Below, in pieces: positions 52,400 to 61,442 of a stretch of 64,000 bases of DNA (position 1 is its first letter; each line of letters starts with the position of its first letter). The stretch lies in the NCBI RefSeq assembly GCF_003664995.1, contig NZ_JFHL01000009.1, forward strand, positions 62,001-126,000, written 5' to 3'. The notes under the pieces were generated by a model, which was given only the letters and a program-made list of their open reading frames with translations, did not search any database and was not told the origin of the DNA. The stretch comes from Mesotoga sp. BH458_6_3_2_1. Its GTDB lineage: Bacteria; Thermotogota; Thermotogae; Petrotogales; Kosmotogaceae. Position numbers and translations under genes: made by a program.

Positions 52400-53185
52400 T
52401 CAGTCGTATAAGACTTTCTCTCGAAATTCCTTTACCAATTCTGGTGAGTTGTTGGCAACGAGAACATTAGGACTGAATAGGTCGAAAGATTCTTCGACAC
52501 AGCTGCCTACATATCCTCCGGCTTCTTTTACTAGCAGAACACCGCTTGCGACATCCCAGGGTTTGAGAGTCTCTTCCCAAAAAATATCTGCTCGGCCCGA
52601 CGCGACATATGCAAAATCGAGACAGGCACTTCCGGTTATTCGTAGTCCCCTGCATATCTTTATTGCTCTATTTATTCTTCTGGTTATCCGCTCAAAGGCC
52701 GTTTCAGAAGAGTACTGCATACCCACATGACTAGTAGCTTCACGGAGATCTCCAGTCTTGCTTACCCATATCCTTTTGTTGTTCAGGTAAGCGCCCTGGC
52801 CTTTAATTGCGTGAAAGGTCTCTTTTCGGTTGTGGTCATAAGTAACTGCCAACACAACTCGATTCTCCGAATATAAAGCAATCTGCGTAGAATAATGGGG
52901 ATTAGACTTCGAAAAGTTTGTTGTTCCATCAACGGGATCTACTATCCACATGGTTGACGACCTCACGTCCGAACCTGACTCTTCACCCAGATAATCTGCC
53001 TCTGGAAAGAGATCATGAAGAAATACTCGAAGTCTGTCCTCGATCTCGAGATCGACCGAGGTGACAATGTCCTTATATCCTGTTTTCCGTTCCACTGAAA
53101 ACTCTTCCTTTGAAACCTTTCGCCAGAGTTCGGGAAGATACGCCCTTATTTTCCTGCTGAAGGTATTGAGAAGAAGGTTATCCAC
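52400..53185 (-). CDS. Inositol monophosphatase family protein
   Basis: A 261-residue magnesium-dependent phosphatase. The metal site has LGEESG and WIVDPVDGTTNFS (DPxDGT) near 80-95, and the C-terminal WDVASG motif (KPWDVASGVLLVKEAGG) near 205. It may hydrolyse inositol-1-phosphate or fructose-1,6-bisphosphate; thermophile homologues often do both. The GTG start overlaps the pheT stop by eight bases, so it belongs to the fur-pheS-pheT transcript. Confidence 0.9.
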   Translation of the reverse strand: MDNLLLNTFSRKIRAYLPELWRKVSKEEFSVERKTGYKDIVTSVDLEIEDRLRVFLHDLFPEADYLGEESGSDVRSSTMWIVDPVDGTTNFSKSNPHYSTQIALYSENRVVLAVTYDHNRKETFHAIKGQGAYLNNKRIWVSKTGDLREATSHVGMQYSSETAFERITRRINRAIKICRGLRITGSACLDFAYVASGRADIFWEETLKPWDVASGVLLVKEAGGYVGSCVEESFDLFSPNVLVANNSPELVKEFREKVLYD

Positions 53186-55547
53186 GCAACTTCACACCAA
53201 TCTTCTCCGTTTCTCTCAAGACAAGATCAACAAGATAGTTTATTTCTTCATCAGTTAGGGTTCTGTCGAAAGTCTCAAAGGCCAGAGTAACGGTGATGCT
53301 CTTGTATCCAGGCTCTATTCCCTTTCCCTTGTAGAGATCGGAGACTCTGATTTCTCCAAAGGAAGTTCCTTCAAGAGTCTTGCTTATGAGACTCTCCAAA
53401 TCCCCATACTTAACGGAATGCGGCACCAGGAAGGAGAGATCCCTGAAGACTCTCGGGAAAGGGGAGATCTTGTTTGCACCGGCAAACTTTTTCATCATGC
53501 TTTCGACCAAGCTCACATTGAGCTCTGCAATGTACACTTCACCACTCTTGATCTCGTAGAGAGAATCGGCAATAGAAATGTCAACAGCGCCAAAGAACCC
53601 AACTTTCACTCCTTCGATCTCGACCGAGACTGCCTTACCCTTTTCTAACCAGGGAATCGAGAAACTACTGAAAGAGGGGGTCAAACCGTACAACGAGAAA
53701 AACTCGTCAACTATCCCCTTGAAGGTAAAGAAATCGACTACTCTCTTGTCAGAATAATCCAGAGGGTTTTCACGACCTGTGGAAACGAAACCGAGAGCGA
53801 CTGTTTCCCCTTGCTCCTTCTTTGGATCAAAAACCGAAGCTACTTCGAAAAGTTTGATATCTCTATTCTGCCTTCTGTAATTATAAGAAGTCGCAGACAA
53901 GAGATTATAGATCAGAGAGGGCCTCATCACGGCCATGTCCATCGAAAGTGGATTCGCAAGGTCAACATGATCGACGCCTTCATCGATTCTCGAAATTTCC
54001 TCGGGATTTATGAAGCTGTAAGTCACAATCTCATCAAATCCATATGCAACCATAAGGTCCTTCAATTTCTTCTGTCTCTTCAGAGATTCAGGAACGCCAC
54101 CAGAAATGGGGAGGATCCTGGGAAGTTCATTTTCTATATTCTCGTAGCCGTAGATCCTTCCAATCTCTTCAACAAGATCGATCTCCTGCTTCGTATCGTA
54201 TGCTCTGAATGGAGGTGGTGTAACCGTCCAGCCTTTGTCTGTCTTCTCAGGTTTGAATCCAAGATTCTTCAATATGCTGGACGCCTTCTCTGTCGGCACC
54301 GACCCTCCCAGTCTTTCGGTTATGAATGACTCTCTCAAATTTATTGGCTCTGCCTCTATCACTCCACCGGCATCAACGATTTTCGAGCCAACTGAGGCGC
54401 CGGCCAACTGTTTCATTAAGTCTGCCAGCCGTTTCATGACGTACAGAGAGTCTTCATAATCTATTCCTCTCTCAAATCTGTATGAGCTATCTGTCGAAAT
54501 CCCAAGCTTCCTAGCGGTTTTACGAATTCTTACGGGATCGAAAACGGCAACCTCAAGCAGTACACTTTTCGTCGTCAAATAGATCCCCGAATCCTCTCCA
54601 CCCATAACTCCGGCCAAAGCTAACGGTGTCTCACCATTAGTTATAAGCATGTCGTTTCTATCGAGCTCGACAATCTTGCCATCCAGAAGTTCAAGCTTCT
54701 CACCGTCTCTCGCTTCACGAACTACTATTTCAGTCGATCCGATCTTCTCGACATCAAAAGCATGAATTGGATGTCCTGTCTCAAGCATCACATAGTTTGT
54801 TATATCCACAACGTTGTTTATCGGTCTCAAGCCGGCCGCGACCAATCTCTTCTTCATCCAGAGAGGAGAATCACAGATCTTCACATCATTCATAAGGAGC
54901 GCCGTGTACCTGGAGCAACCACTGTCTTTCAATACCACCTTCAGTAACGGATCCTCTCCAGACTCGATCGATTCGTGTACACGGGGTTTCTCTACTTTTC
55001 TCTCATAGATCGCGCCAAGCTCCCTTGCCATTCCAACAGTTGAAAGGCAGTCGCCGCGATTGGCAGTTAATTCAACTTCAATTACCGCCGAGTTAAGTCC
55101 GAGCAATTCAACAACAGATTCTCCCGGTCGGCCCTCTTCCAATCGCATTATTGAGAGAGATTTTTCTTCAAACCTGAGTTCTTCAAGAGACAGAAACATG
55201 CCTTCCGAGTCGACACCCTGGAACTCTTTCTTCCCAATTTTCTCATCGGAAAGGGCGGCGCCTTCGGGTAGAACAGCCACTATCTCTCCACTCTTGACAG
55301 TCATATCTGCTGTAACAATCGTTGCTTCACGTGAACCGATATCAACTTCAGTTATTAAGAGTCGTTCGCTCTCCGGGTGAGGCCTCGTCGACTGAATTCT
55401 TCCAACGACAGCTCCCTGGACGTATTCCCAGGGATAGTCGATTCCGGCAACTTCGGTACCGCTCAGTGAAAGGCTATTACTGATTTCTTCGGGAGTCTTG
55501 TCGGTTATGTCAATGAATTCATCAAGCCATTCTAGATATAGCTTCAT
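53178..55547 (-). CDS. pheT: Phenylalanyl-tRNA synthetase beta subunit
   Basis: A 789-residue PheT. N-terminal tRNA-binding (EMAP-like) domain about 40-150 (VVGRIQSTRPHPESERLLIT), B3/B4 editing module about 200-380 (PINNVVDITNYVMLETGHPI), B5 (RPINLRESFITERLGG region) and a catalytic-like core, and a C-terminal anticodon-binding FDX-ACB domain (PRVFRDLSFLVP). The start overlaps the pheS stop by ATGA. Confidence 0.95.
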   Translation of the reverse strand: MKLYLEWLDEFIDITDKTPEEISNSLSLSGTEVAGIDYPWEYVQGAVVGRIQSTRPHPESERLLITEVDIGSREATIVTADMTVKSGEIVAVLPEGAALSDEKIGKKEFQGVDSEGMFLSLEELRFEEKSLSIMRLEEGRPGESVVELLGLNSAVIEVELTANRGDCLSTVGMARELGAIYERKVEKPRVHESIESGEDPLLKVVLKDSGCSRYTALLMNDVKICDSPLWMKKRLVAAGLRPINNVVDITNYVMLETGHPIHAFDVEKIGSTEIVVREARDGEKLELLDGKIVELDRNDMLITNGETPLALAGVMGGEDSGIYLTTKSVLLEVAVFDPVRIRKTARKLGISTDSSYRFERGIDYEDSLYVMKRLADLMKQLAGASVGSKIVDAGGVIEAEPINLRESFITERLGGSVPTEKASSILKNLGFKPEKTDKGWTVTPPPFRAYDTKQEIDLVEEIGRIYGYENIENELPRILPISGGVPESLKRQKKLKDLMVAYGFDEIVTYSFINPEEISRIDEGVDHVDLANPLSMDMAVMRPSLIYNLLSATSYNYRRQNRDIKLFEVASVFDPKKEQGETVALGFVSTGRENPLDYSDKRVVDFFTFKGIVDEFFSLYGLTPSFSSFSIPWLEKGKAVSVEIEGVKVGFFGAVDISIADSLYEIKSGEVYIAELNVSLVESMMKKFAGANKISPFPRVFRDLSFLVPHSVKYGDLESLISKTLEGTSFGEIRVSDLYKGKGIEPGYKSITVTLAFETFDRTLTDEEINYLVDLVLRETEKIGVKLRG

Positions 55548-56575
55548 ATTACGGCCCTCCTGTAACCCCTGAGGAAACGTCTATCGTTCCGGAGAAGATC
55601 TCTAATATCTTCAAGGTCATATTTAAGCATTGCAATTCTCTCGAGACCGGTCCCAGCTGCAAAACCAGTCCATACTTCCGGATCTAAACCGACATTGCTG
55701 AACACGTTTGGGTGAACCATCCCAGCTCCCAAAATCTCAAGCCATCCGCTCCCACCGCAACTCCTGCATCCCAATCCTCCGCATATTCCACAGCTTACAT
55801 CGACTTCGAAACTGGGCTCGGTAAAGGGGAAGAAGCTAGGCCGCAAACGTATCTTTCTGCCCTCACCAAAAAGCCTCTTTGCGAAATGATCAAGAGCACC
55901 CTTCAAATGGCTAACAGCCACGCCCTTATCGACGAAAAGAATCTCAAACTGGTGAAACATCGGAAGGTGAGTCGCATCGGGAGTATCCTTTCTGTAACAG
56001 GTTCCTGGCGCGAAAATTGCAAGAGGCGGCTTTCTAGACTCCATTGTCCTAATCTGCACGGGCGAAGTGTGAGTTCTTAAAAGTCTGCCGTCTCGGAGAT
56101 AGAAGGTATCCTGCATGTCCCTTGCCGGATGCCACTCGGGAGTATTCAGTGCTTCAAAGTTATAATATGCCGTCTCTATTTCGGGGCCCGTAGTCACTTC
56201 GAAACCCATGCTCACCCAGATGCTTTGAACTTCCTCCATTATCTGAGTTATCAGATGTAGAGAGCCCATGTCCCTCTTTTTACCTGGAATCGTATAGTCA
56301 AGTCTCTCGGATTCCTCTCGCTCTCTCTTAGCCTGCACTTCAAGCTCGTCTCTCCGAGAGTTCAAAGCCTCCTCAATGGAGTTCTTGTAATCATTTACGA
56401 TTTTTCCGAATTCTCTTCTATTTTCGGGAGGAATTTCTTTCAGCTTCTTCATAAGAGAGGTTATCAGTCCCTGCTTTCCAATTAGCCGTGATTTCTCCTC
56501 CTGAAGATCATTCAGGTCGGAAATCTTCATTACTCTACTTAGGACTTCTTCCAGATTAATATCGAGTCCTTCCAT
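55544..56575 (-). CDS. pheS: Phenylalanyl-tRNA synthetase alpha subunit
   Basis: The catalytic subunit, 343 residues. N-terminal coiled coil (about 1-85), motif 2 region APGTCYRKDTPDATHLPMFH, a cysteine-rich insertion CGICGGLGCRSCGGSGW (about 270-288), and motif 3 FAAGTGLERIAMLKY. Start ATG 56575 follows GGGGGTG, 30 bases after fur. No T-box or attenuator is seen upstream. Confidence 0.95.
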   Translation of the reverse strand: MEGLDINLEEVLSRVMKISDLNDLQEEKSRLIGKQGLITSLMKKLKEIPPENRREFGKIVNDYKNSIEEALNSRRDELEVQAKREREESERLDYTIPGKKRDMGSLHLITQIMEEVQSIWVSMGFEVTTGPEIETAYYNFEALNTPEWHPARDMQDTFYLRDGRLLRTHTSPVQIRTMESRKPPLAIFAPGTCYRKDTPDATHLPMFHQFEILFVDKGVAVSHLKGALDHFAKRLFGEGRKIRLRPSFFPFTEPSFEVDVSCGICGGLGCRSCGGSGWLEILGAGMVHPNVFSNVGLDPEVWTGFAAGTGLERIAMLKYDLEDIRDLLRNDRRFLRGYRRAVI

Positions 56576-56605
56576 TGAGGCACCCCCAAGAAACGTAAGA
56601 AGTGA

Positions 56606-57031
56606 TTACTTAATATGCTTGCAGTCTGAACATAGCCCCTTGTAGATAAGCTCAAGAGAGGTTACCTCAAATTCAGCCAGTTCAGGAGGAAGTTCTTTCA
56701 TGCAGGCTTCGTAGTAATTCGTGGGAATATCGAAGACTCTCCCGCAAGAATCACAGATGAAGTGACCGTGTGGTTTGATATTGGGATCATATCGCCTCGA
56801 GTTCTTTGAAACTGCAATAGCCCTAATAATTCCTTCCTTTTCGAGAACTTCCATTACGTTGTAAACTGTCGCCATAGATATATTTGGATATAGCTGTATT
56901 GCAGACCTAAAAACCTCCTCAGCTCCCGGATGACCTTCATGATCCCTGAGAATCCTGATAATCGCAACTCGTTGAGGAGTGATTCTGTATCCCCTGCTTT
57001 TAAGAAGAGCTATCGTGTCTTTGATTTCCAT
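56606..57031 (-). CDS. Fur-family metal- or peroxide-responsive regulator
   Basis: A 141-residue Fur/PerR/Zur-type repressor. Winged helix in residues 1-80 (YRITPQRVAIIRILRDHEGH..., ISMATVYNVMEVLEKEGI), dimerisation domain with HGHFICDSCG and CSDCKH structural zinc pairs. Which metal or oxidant it senses cannot be told, although the two CxxC pairs resemble PerR. It leads an unusual run with pheS-pheT. GGAGG precedes the ATG, and a TATAAT box lies at 57064-57069. Confidence 0.88.
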   Translation of the reverse strand: MEIKDTIALLKSRGYRITPQRVAIIRILRDHEGHPGAEEVFRSAIQLYPNISMATVYNVMEVLEKEGIIRAIAVSKNSRRYDPNIKPHGHFICDSCGRVFDIPTNYYEACMKELPPELAEFEVTSLELIYKGLCSDCKHIK

Positions 57032-57147
57032 ACAATTAAAGCCTCCACAAAAGGTTTGAACTGATTATACAACAGAATTCATTCAGTTTAGAAAAAGATT
57101 TATGAAAACCTCAATAAGACTTATTTTTTGAGTGAAAGGCTTAACCA

Positions 57148-58029
57148 CTAGTAAAGGTCTTCAAGAAGTGACTTCAAAGTCTTTGTATCAACCATTCCCA
57201 GAAGACTTACTGCAGAAGAGACAGATAGTCTTTCTATTGCGTAGCTGAAGCTGTTTGCCTCAGCCATCTGAGCGGAAAACTTCTGAAGATAGTCGGGCTC
57301 CGTGTTGAATGAGAAATACAGAACCATCCGCCCATATTCCGTCGAATACATAAGAAGAGTGTATAGATAAGTCTTTCCATCAGTGGCGAAGTCCATGGAA
57401 GACCAGGCGAAATGCTTTTCAAACATTGACTCCGAAAAATACACTGGAGGACGGATTATTATCATGCCTTCAGTCGCATTTGAAAGCTTGGTCAAAGACT
57501 CATGCGACATCTCCGAGTAATTGCGGTAGCTCGCGCTTATTGTGTGAAAAGGATAAGACTTCACAAGCTTAAGCAGTTTGAAGTTGTCATCATATGTAAC
57601 ATCGAAAGAGAGGGTGCCGGAGGAAATAGTAATCTTTCTACTGTTAGGAAGGTCGAGAAAGAGATCGACCGTATATGACTTACTGTTGACAAGATCCACG
57701 AAGTTGTCTTCAAAGTCCTTGATATTAATGAGCGGTTCAAAGGCGACGCTTCTAGTTCGGAAGATGGCAAAATTACCTGAGCTGTTTCTAACCCAGCCGA
57801 ACTCCCCCTTCGCAGAGGAGAAAGATGTAACCAGTTTGTAAGGACCGGATTTTATTACTCGCTCGTTCTTCGCAGTAGTAACTATTCCGCTCTCTTGTAC
57901 ATATCTGTCTACTTCATACGAAGAGTTCTTCAAGGTATTTACTAGTGTCGTCAACTCTTCGACAGCATCCTTTCCAACCGCCAGCCCGACAATAATCAAC
58001 AGGACAACGAGTACGGACAGCTTTTTCAC
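57148..58029 (-). CDS. Secreted RseB/LolA-like protein downstream of an ECF sigma/anti-sigma pair
   Basis: A 293-residue protein with signal peptide MKKLSVLVVLLIIVGLAVG. The body is beta-rich with a pattern resembling the LolA-like N-terminal domain of RseB/MucB (VNTLKNSSYEVDRYVQESG..., DVTYDDNFKLLKLVKSYP). It lies 40 bases after an anti-sigma-like gene, which itself overlaps an ECF sigma gene, the order sigma-antisigma-RseB seen in proteobacteria. The role as an envelope stress modulator is inference from position and fold pattern; a lipoprotein-carrier role is an alternative. Confidence 0.65.
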   Translation of the reverse strand: MKKLSVLVVLLIIVGLAVGKDAVEELTTLVNTLKNSSYEVDRYVQESGIVTTAKNERVIKSGPYKLVTSFSSAKGEFGWVRNSSGNFAIFRTRSVAFEPLINIKDFEDNFVDLVNSKSYTVDLFLDLPNSRKITISSGTLSFDVTYDDNFKLLKLVKSYPFHTISASYRNYSEMSHESLTKLSNATEGMIIIRPPVYFSESMFEKHFAWSSMDFATDGKTYLYTLLMYSTEYGRMVLYFSFNTEPDYLQKFSAQMAEANSFSYAIERLSVSSAVSLLGMVDTKTLKSLLEDLY

Positions 58030-58068
58030 GGCGATTTCACTCCTTCTGTGTCTTAGAGCGTGTATGGA

Positions 58069-58563
58069 TCAATAAGTCGTGTTAATTCCTGAAATCTCAA
58101 AGTCATTCTGATCATCCGGTTGACTGAGAAAGCCAAGAGAGCGCTCCATTTCCTGCTCCATCATCGCAACGTCGTTTCTCTCAGTTTCCTCTTGGGGAAA
58201 GGCAGTAAGATTGACCCTGAGCCTTTCGTCAAGAGTCGAGCTGTAACCGAGAACGTTTGCCAGCTGATAGAGGTCTCCCTTCTTCTTGATCAAAATGGTG
58301 TTGCCTGTGAAGAACGAAACAGAGAACAAACCTAGCACCAAGCACGCCGCTACCGTTCCCAGCATTCTGTAAGGTTTATTCTTCAGCTTTCTAATCTTGC
58401 TGACTGTCCTTTTCTTCAAGTCATCCGAAGGTCTGTAGCAGCAACTCTCTTTCAATGCTCCCAGAACCTTCACATAGCTCTTCAGGTTTTTCTTTTCATC
58501 TACCCTCAGTTCCTCATAAGGGATCTCTCGATCCAAAATGTGGACAAATCTTTCTTCATCCAA
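58069..58563 (-). CDS. Membrane anti-sigma-factor-like protein
   Basis: A 164-residue single-span protein. Residues 1-85 are cytoplasmic, helical and charged; a membrane segment MLGTVAACLVLGLFSVSFFT lies at about 87-106; the rest faces outside. It shows no zinc-binding HxxxCxxC motif, only CC at about 43. Overlap with the sigma gene by eight bases and the topology fit an anti-sigma factor; I did not identify a family domain. Confidence 0.65.
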   Translation of the reverse strand: MDEERFVHILDREIPYEELRVDEKKNLKSYVKVLGALKESCCYRPSDDLKKRTVSKIRKLKNKPYRMLGTVAACLVLGLFSVSFFTGNTILIKKKGDLYQLANVLGYSSTLDERLRVNLTAFPQEETERNDVAMMEQEMERSLGFLSQPDDQNDFEISGINTTY

Positions 58564-59116
58564 TGTAACCTACCTCCTCGAGAAGCTCCTTAAGTCTCTT
58601 TCGAGCATAGTGCAACCGGCTCTTCACCGTTCCAACCGGTTTATCGAGTATGTCGGCAATCTCCTCGTACGACAGATCATCTATGTCTCTTAACTTAATA
58701 AGCAAACGGTCATCCTCAGAAAGCTTTCCAACTACGGACATCAACTCTTCAAAAGAAATCTCGTCCATTACTTCTCTAAATACATTAGTTGTTGCTGGCG
58801 GCTCAAAAGTTGCTTTATCCTCGTTCTCTCTGAAATCAGTCAGAAACTCGTTATTCCGTTTTCTTTTTGCAAGTGTGTCCTTACAGACATTAACTGCGAT
58901 TCTGTACAGCCACGTCGATAACTTCGCATCACCTCGGAACTTCCTGACGTTCTTAAAGACCTTTATAAAGACCTCTTGAATCACATCTTCAACGTCATCA
59001 AAACCAAGGTACGATTTGATGACACTACCCAATCTCGGGGCGTAATCATCATACAAGACTTCGTAGGCCCAGACTTTCTTCTTCTTCAGTCCATCTATTA
59101 ACTTCTTCTCGTCCAA
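58556..59116 (-). CDS. ECF sigma factor (RpoE-like)
   Basis: A sigma-70 family extracytoplasmic-function factor of 186-189 residues. Region 2: YDDYAPRLGSVIKSYLGFDD, then DVIQEVFIKVFKNVRKFRGD and STWLYRIAVNVCKD (2.3-2.4). Region 4: LSYEEIADILDKPVGTVKSR with the HTH. GTG 59125 is also in frame, but TTG 59116 lies five bases after AGGGTGG and suits the predicted transcript start better. An ECF-type promoter directly upstream suggests autoregulation. Confidence 0.92.
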   Translation of the reverse strand: MDEKKLIDGLKKKKVWAYEVLYDDYAPRLGSVIKSYLGFDDVEDVIQEVFIKVFKNVRKFRGDAKLSTWLYRIAVNVCKDTLAKRKRNNEFLTDFRENEDKATFEPPATTNVFREVMDEISFEELMSVVGKLSEDDRLLIKLRDIDDLSYEEIADILDKPVGTVKSRLHYARKRLKELLEEVGYIG

Positions 59117-59142
59117 CCATACCACCCTAATCTGTTTTATAT

Positions 59143-59168
59143 GACGATGGATAAGCGAACAGGGTTCA
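59143..59168 (-). promoter_or_regulatory. ECF-type promoter upstream of the sigma factor gene
   Basis: On the minus strand TGAACC (59163-59168) is followed after 16 bases by CGTC (59143-59146), the spacing and motif type known for ECF sigma promoters such as sigma-W (TGAAAC-N16-CGTA). It lies about 27 bases from the start codon. Confidence 0.6.
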
Positions 59169-59383
59169 ACTTTGCAAGTTAATTATACTAATTAATCCAG
59201 ATTAATCATATCATTCAATTATAGACTGAAATTCTTTTTACATGCGAATCATCAAAAGAGAACAGCAAAACACAGAACCTCGACTTATGTAAGAAAAGCA
59301 AATCAATGCAGGTCGAAAAAAACAAACAAATCCGATAAAATTAAAGAAGTTGGAACGAAACAGACTTTCATGGAGGTGAAGTA

Positions 59384-60802
59384 TTGAAAAAGGAAGAAGT
59401 CAAGAAGCTCGGTGAAAAGCTTACTTTGAAGAAAAAGAACGCCTGGTTCACACTCGACAGAGATGCGGTCTTTGCCTATTCAAAAGATTATATGAACTTC
59501 ATCGGCAAATCCGTAACAGAACGTCTGGCCGTCAGGCATCTTGTGGACCTTCTCCGGGAAAATGGGTTCAAACCACTCTCTTCATTTGAGGAAGGCGGCG
59601 TTAAAAAGGGTGATCGTATATACATCACAAAGGGCGGCAAGGCCCTAATCGCAGCAGTCATCGGTGAAGACCTGAAGGATGGCATCGACATGGTAGCAGC
59701 TCACCTAGATGCTCCTAGATTGGATCTCAAGCCAAGTCCTCTAGTAGAAGATTCGGGGCTCGCAATGCTCAAGACACACTACTACGGCGGAGTCAAGAAG
59801 TATCAGTGGCTCAATATCCCTTTAGCCTTCGTAGGAACCGTAGTCAGGAGCAATGGAGAATCGGTAGATGTCTCAATTGGAATGAGCAGCGATGATCCCG
59901 TTTTCGTGATTTCTGATCTTCTACCTCATTTGGACAACAGGGAAGGAGATTTCAGAAAGGTCTTTCAAGGGAAGGATCTCAACGCTATGTCCGGATCTAT
60001 TCCGATAACGGATGTCAAGGACTTTGAGAATCCAGTGAAGCTGATGTTCCTTAATCTGTTATATGAAAAGTACGGACTTGTCGAAGAAGACTTCTTCTCT
60101 GCGGACATCCAGCTTGTGCCGGCTATCGAACCGAGGGAAGTCGGACTTGATCGATCTATGATCGGTGCTTACGCTCATGATGACAGGGTCTGTTCATACA
60201 CTGCTATTACAGCGCTTAAGGACATGTCTACAATAAATAAACCAAAGCGAACGGCAATGGTCCTTCTCTTCGACAGGGAGGAAATAGGAAGTGAAGGCGT
60301 TACTGGAGCAAAGGGGCGGTTTTGGGTCGCGTTTATCGAGAAGCTTCTCAACCTTTCAGGAGAGAAGGGACTTTATGAGATAGACTTCCTTCTCGAGAAA
60401 TCCAGAATGATATCGGGAGATGTTGCTGCAGGATTTGACCCGACCTTCAAGGATGCTCACGACCAGGCAAATGCTGCAAGACTCGGATACGGAATCGCAA
60501 TATTGAAATACACCGGTTCCAGAGGAAAATCTGGAACCAGCGAAGCCAGCGCGGAGTTCATGGGCTATGTGAGAAACCTTCTTAACGAGAAGGGAGTTCA
60601 CTGGCAGAGTACTATCTTAGGAGAAGTCGACAGGGGAGGCGGAGGAACAGTTGCGAAATTCTTCGCCGAAAGAGGTGTCACTGTAGTGGATGCTGGAACG
60701 GCCGTCTTCGGTATGCATTCACCTTTCGAACTTCTCTCTAAGGCGGACCTTTATGAGACCTACAGAGCATACAAGACCTTCCTGGAGGGAGGCAATGTCT
60801 AA
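59384..60802 (+). CDS. M18 family aminopeptidase
   Basis: A 472-residue metallo-aminopeptidase. Zinc/cobalt ligands and catalytic motifs: AAHLDAPRLDLKPS near 106, AHDDRVCSYTA near 266, DREEIGSEGVTGAKG near 305 (catalytic Glu pair) and the terminal GMHSPFELLSKADLYETYRA. Such enzymes release acidic or neutral N-terminal residues in the cytosol. TTG 59384 follows GGAGGTGAAG. The following nth gene overlaps by eight bases. Confidence 0.92.
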   Translation: MKKEEVKKLGEKLTLKKKNAWFTLDRDAVFAYSKDYMNFIGKSVTERLAVRHLVDLLRENGFKPLSSFEEGGVKKGDRIYITKGGKALIAAVIGEDLKDGIDMVAAHLDAPRLDLKPSPLVEDSGLAMLKTHYYGGVKKYQWLNIPLAFVGTVVRSNGESVDVSIGMSSDDPVFVISDLLPHLDNREGDFRKVFQGKDLNAMSGSIPITDVKDFENPVKLMFLNLLYEKYGLVEEDFFSADIQLVPAIEPREVGLDRSMIGAYAHDDRVCSYTAITALKDMSTINKPKRTAMVLLFDREEIGSEGVTGAKGRFWVAFIEKLLNLSGEKGLYEIDFLLEKSRMISGDVAAGFDPTFKDAHDQANAARLGYGIAILKYTGSRGKSGTSEASAEFMGYVRNLLNEKGVHWQSTILGEVDRGGGGTVAKFFAERGVTVVDAGTAVFGMHSPFELLSKADLYETYRAYKTFLEGGNV

Positions 60803-61442
60803 GTCTGACTGCTCGCCTGCGGCAGTATCGGAATGGATAGTAGAAAACTTTCCAAGAGGTCGCGACTATGAAGAACCCTTCAAGGTTTTGGTGAGCACAA
60901 TATTGAGTCAGCGAACGAGAGATGAGAATACCGAGGAGGCCTCTCGCAGGCTCTTCTCGGTTTATCCCGATCCGCAGTCTCTGATGAAGGCAGAACCCGA
61001 AGATCTTTACGAGCTGATCAAAGCTTCGGGAATGTATAGACAGAAAGCGGCAAGAATAATAAACTGCGCGAAGATAATCATGGATAGCTTCGACGGTTCG
61101 GTGCCTGACACTCTTGAAGGATTAGTCACAATCCCCGGAGTTGGCAGAAAGACGGCGAACATCGTCCTAAACGTTTCATTCGGAAGGGATGCCCTTGCCG
61201 TTGATACTCATGTTCACAGAATCGCAAACAGGCTGGGATGGGTAAAGACGAAGAAGCCTGACGACACCGAGTTTGCTCTGATGAAGATCTTGCCACCCAA
61301 GATATGGGGTCCCGTTAACGGGTCGATGGTCGAGTTTGGCAGGGAAGTCTGCAGACCCATAGGCCCGAAGTGCGAAACTTGTGGAATCAGGGAGTGCTGC
61401 GAATACTTCTCTCAGGTCTTTGTGCAAACCACCGGGAAATAG
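60795..61442 (+). CDS. nth: Endonuclease III
   Basis: A base-excision glycosylase/AP lyase for oxidised pyrimidines. HhH segment LVTIPGVGRKTANIVLNV near 110-127 holds the catalytic Lys; Asp lies in AVDTHVHRIANRLGW near 136; the [4Fe-4S] cluster cysteines are spaced C-x6-C-x2-C-x5-C at about 187-203. The frame is open from 60690, but ATG 60795 follows GGAGGGAGG, giving 215 residues. Its 3' end overlaps the opposite-strand permease gene by 56 bases. Confidence 0.95.
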   Translation: MSKSDCSPAAVSEWIVENFPRGRDYEEPFKVLVSTILSQRTRDENTEEASRRLFSVYPDPQSLMKAEPEDLYELIKASGMYRQKAARIINCAKIIMDSFDGSVPDTLEGLVTIPGVGRKTANIVLNVSFGRDALAVDTHVHRIANRLGWVKTKKPDDTEFALMKILPPKIWGPVNGSMVEFGREVCRPIGPKCETCGIRECCEYFSQVFVQTTGK

